Source of the DNA: Pelagophyceae sp. CCMP2097
Taxonomy: Eukaryota > Sar > Pelagophyceae
Assembly (NCBI GenBank): GCA_026770575.1
Contig: MU657775.1
Span: 4,471-25,028 of the forward strand
DNA length: 20,558 bases
Reading direction: 5' to 3'
Position 1 is the first letter of the stretch. Every line of letters starts with the position of its first letter. Shown here piece by piece: positions 18,501-20,558 of the stretch. The notes below the pieces were generated by a model. It made no database searches, was not told the origin of the DNA, and saw nothing but the letters and a program-made list of their open reading frames with translations. The position numbers and the translations under genes were made by a program.

Positions 18501-19719
18501 GCGCGTGGAACAGCGACGAGATCGCCCGGCGCGCCTACAGTCATATCTTCAAGGGGGGCGCTCGCCCAAAGCTGGGCCGTCCGTCCATTCCAACGAGGAC
18601 CCTTCCTTGGCATTTGAAGTCTCCTCACGGCCAGCGTGGTCGTGTAGACCTCGCAGAGGCTCCGCGGCTCGGCGCGGCCATCTGCAGGCTGGGGTTGGAT
18701 TTTGGCGTCTGAAGACTGCAGCTTGAGCGTGGCGTCAGTCATCTCGAGCAAGATTTCTCCGAGTTTATTCGAAAACGCGCGCGAGCACTTGCCGCACTCC
18801 GACCGGCCTGCGTTGTGTGCGAGGCTCTGGAGGGCGAGGAACTGCGTGCCCGTCGCTGAAAAGGTGTCGAGCATCGACTTTGGCCGCAACGGACGTTTCA
18901 GACTTTTCGCAAGGACCAACGGCCCGCAGACCGAGACGGCCGGCGAGACGGCCCCGTCGAAAACGTCAAAGCTCGGCGAGACGATGCCGACGATGGCGAG
19001 GAGGCAGTCGGCAGCGAGAGACCGGCCTCCGGAGGATCCTTCCAAAACGACCCCGTAAAGCTGCGCAAACCGCGCTCGAAACGCCGCCGCGGACGTCGAC
19101 CGCTGCACCGAGACGCCCGTCCACTCGCGCGCTAGTGGGGTGCGACAGTCGGGAGCGGGGCGCGATAAGAGGGAGTCAGCGAAAAGCCCCCTTCTTTTAA
19201 AAGCCACAATTGGATCAGGGACGCGGGTTGGGCACGGCCGAACTGGTCCCAGCCGATGCGGATGCGGCCGTCGTCAATACAGGCCGCTTCCGCGGGCGTT
19301 TGAGCAGTGTCGTCGTCGTCCGCTGCCGGCGGCGACGCAGCGGGTGGCGCCGCCGTCGGTGCCGCGTCGTGCCGCGTCTCATCCTTCTGGGACCGCGCGA
19401 CGAGGCTGACCGCGCCGTCGAGGTCGGCGAGGGAAAAGAGGTCTCGCGCGAGGGTCGGCTTTTGCGCGCGAAAGTCAAACTGTTCGTCCTCTCGCTCCGC
19501 AGCGACGCCTTCGAAGCGGCCGCGTGGTAATTCGGCGGGCTTTTGCGGCGCCGTCGCGGCGAGGCAGACAAGGAGCTGCTTGAGGCTGTCCGGGATCGAT
19601 TCGGCGCGGCGCTCGACGTTTGACGCGTGCGCATCGTGGCCGCCCCGGCGCAGCGCCAGGCACACCGCGGAGAGCCTGAAGTCATGACTCGGATGCGCAC
19701 CTTCTTACGACCTCTTCAT
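15502..19719 (-). CDS. Gamma-tubulin complex component 6 (GCP6)
   Basis: Six exons are inferred: 19719-19709, 19675-19164, 19131-18629, 18534-16598, 16490-15711 and 15637-15502, totalling 3879 bases and 1292 residues in a consistent phase. The N-terminal GRIP1 part (about residues 175-470) has ADCLLAIVGIVSPSFDVFDG, SATGTQFLAL and RPYLDFLDRWLAGDA. The GRIP2 part (about 988-1292) has ISLIGAAAVSLMEGG, YKAPWPVGVVLTP, FELRHALNAIDAYL, WVAFSKSV and HLNFIRAAHKRCFL. Assignment to GCP6 rather than GCP2-5 rests on the long insert between the domains and on DRYGSLMRRAEARERGAMWR (about residue 655), which matches human GCP6 as remembered. GCP6 helps assemble the gamma-tubulin ring complex that nucleates microtubules at centrosomes and basal bodies. 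Exon 1 is only 11 bases, followed by a 33-base intron; the exon 2/3 junction uses a possible GC donor with a 32-base intron and is the weakest point. Bases 16969-17055 encode an Ala/Pro/Leu repeat in the insert. Confidence 0.88.
16969..17055 (-). repeat. Ala/Pro/Leu-rich coding repeat in the GCP6 insert
   Basis: On the minus strand three to four imperfect copies encode variants of VLLPAAGAP. They lie in the region between the two GRIP domains where GCP6 proteins tolerate long variable insertions, so repeat-length change here is unlikely to harm the core fold. Confidence 0.75.
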
Positions 19720-20046
19720 AGGCCCGGGTCGTCTCCGCGCACGCACCGTTGCTCGCAGCGGTCGTTTGCATCGTCTCGATCAGCGTTCAAGTCCTCTGCG
19801 AGCAACAACTCGTAGGCGTCAAAGGGCCGCCGCGGCGGCGCGCGCCCGACGACGCTGCACCGCAGGTCCCGCAGCAGCGAGACGACCATCCCCGGGCGGC
19901 GGCGCGGCGCCGCGGCCAAACTGTCTGCAGTCGCCGAATAATATCGACTCGGTCGGCTCCGGAGGAGGAGCGCGGCCTTCCCAGGGTCGTAACATTCTTG
20001 GACGAGGGCGGGGCCGCGCCGCGCCTTCGAGGGCGGCCCGGCGGCG
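19720..20046. promoter_or_regulatory. Shared upstream region of the divergent GCP6 and second WD40 genes
   Basis: The 327 bases between the start codons contain no supported exon. Long open frames here are antisense or out-of-frame. An in-frame TAA at 19990-19992 precedes the WD40 start. No specific element is named. Confidence 0.35.
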
Positions 20047-20558
20047 ATGGCGCCGCCTCCGCGCGCCGCGCTCAGCGCCGCCCGCGCCCTCGAGCTGCTC
20101 CGGAGCGACCTGCGCACGCCCATCCTGCGGCTGGCGGGGTCCGCAAACGGGCTCTTCGTGACGAAGCGCGTCGCCCGAGATGGCCGCGCCTTGGTGGCGC
20201 ATTTGCGAAAAACCCTCTGGCAGGACCGCATCGCAAAGGGCGCGGCAATTTTAAAAGGGCACACTAACCGTCTGGAATGCTGTGCGTTCTCGCCCGACGG
20301 CAAGCGCATCGTGACGGCGAGCAAGGACGGCACGGCGCGGCTCTGGGACGTCGAGACGGGCGCGCTGCTAGCGACGCTCGAGGGGCACACCAAGGGCGTC
20401 GCGAGCTGCGCGTTCTCGCCCAACGGCAAGCGCATCGTGACGGCGAGCAGCGAGAAGACGGCACGGCTCTGGGACGCCGAGACGGGCGCGCTGGTGGCGA
20501 CGCTCGAGGGGCACTATGGCTTGGTCGTCAGCTGCGCGTTCTCGCCCAACGGCAAGCG
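20047..20558 (+). CDS. F-box-like / WD40 repeat protein, 3' end outside the window
   Basis: The frame is open from the ATG at 20047 to the window end, 170 codons without a stop, so the gene is partial. The ATG is the first after an in-frame TAA at 19990. Residues about 15-70 (SDLRTPILRLAGSANGLF ... RKTLWQDRIAKGAAI) match the N-terminal module of the gene at 232 along their whole length. Three WD repeats follow, with CAFSPDGKRIVTASKDG and ARLWD units that are close to identical at DNA level; the third is cut off. The function is as for the first gene: a WD40 scaffold, possibly an SCF substrate receptor if the module is truly an F-box. Together with GCP6 it forms a divergent pair. Confidence 0.85.
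   Translation, partial: MAPPPRAALSAARALELLRSDLRTPILRLAGSANGLFVTKRVARDGRALVAHLRKTLWQDRIAKGAAILKGHTNRLECCAFSPDGKRIVTASKDGTARLWDVETGALLATLEGHTKGVASCAFSPNGKRIVTASSEKTARLWDAETGALVATLEGHYGLVVSCAFSPNGK

Noticed and set aside
1..20558. tRNA, rRNA or selenocysteine-related elements
   Set aside because: No cloverleaf-like or conserved rRNA segments were recognised by eye, and no in-frame TGA needed recoding once introns were placed.

Overview
The window is nuclear DNA of a GC-rich eukaryotic microbe. Every recognisable gene except the two WD-repeat genes at the ends is broken by short spliceosomal introns (about 32 to 235 bases), spaces between genes are 160 to 900 bases, and the proteins are eukaryote-specific (intraflagellar transport, gamma-tubulin complex, mitochondrial-carrier family). 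Two proteins start with a secretory-signal-like segment followed by an Arg/Ser/Pro-rich stretch, the kind of presequence used in algae with secondary plastids. With the highly homogenised WD40 genes this points to a stramenopile alga, perhaps a pelagophyte; that assignment is inference.

Layout: (1) 232-1404 (+), an F-box-like/WD40 protein. (2) 1405-2308, gene-free, holding a decayed WD-repeat remnant and a 373-bp MITE-like element with 27-bp perfect terminal inverted repeats. (3) 2309-4017 (-), a six-exon SLC25 carrier. (4) 4358-5406 (-), a calcyphosin-like EF-hand protein with degenerate loops. (5) 5649-10495 (+), a nine-exon IFT139/TTC21B gene. (6) 10706-11816 (-), a METTL7-like methyltransferase. 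(7) 11979-15177 (+), an Sfi1-like Trp-repeat/coiled-coil protein. (8) 15502-19719 (-), gamma-tubulin complex component 6. (9) 20047 to the window end (+), a second F-box-like/WD40 gene, cut off, paralogous to gene 1.

The genes alternate strand, giving three divergent pairs with short shared upstream regions (EF-hand/IFT139, methyltransferase/Sfi1-like, GCP6/WD40) and three convergent pairs. Four of the six inner genes (EF-hand, IFT139, Sfi1-like, GCP6) belong to flagellum, basal-body or microtubule-organising families, so the window looks like a physical cluster of ciliary/centrosomal genes.

Exon boundaries were chosen by splice signals, reading phase and remembered family alignments. For IFT139, the methyltransferase, the carrier and GCP6 the spliced lengths come out as exact multiples of three. 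The upstream exons of the EF-hand gene and one junction of the Sfi1-like gene could not be fixed.
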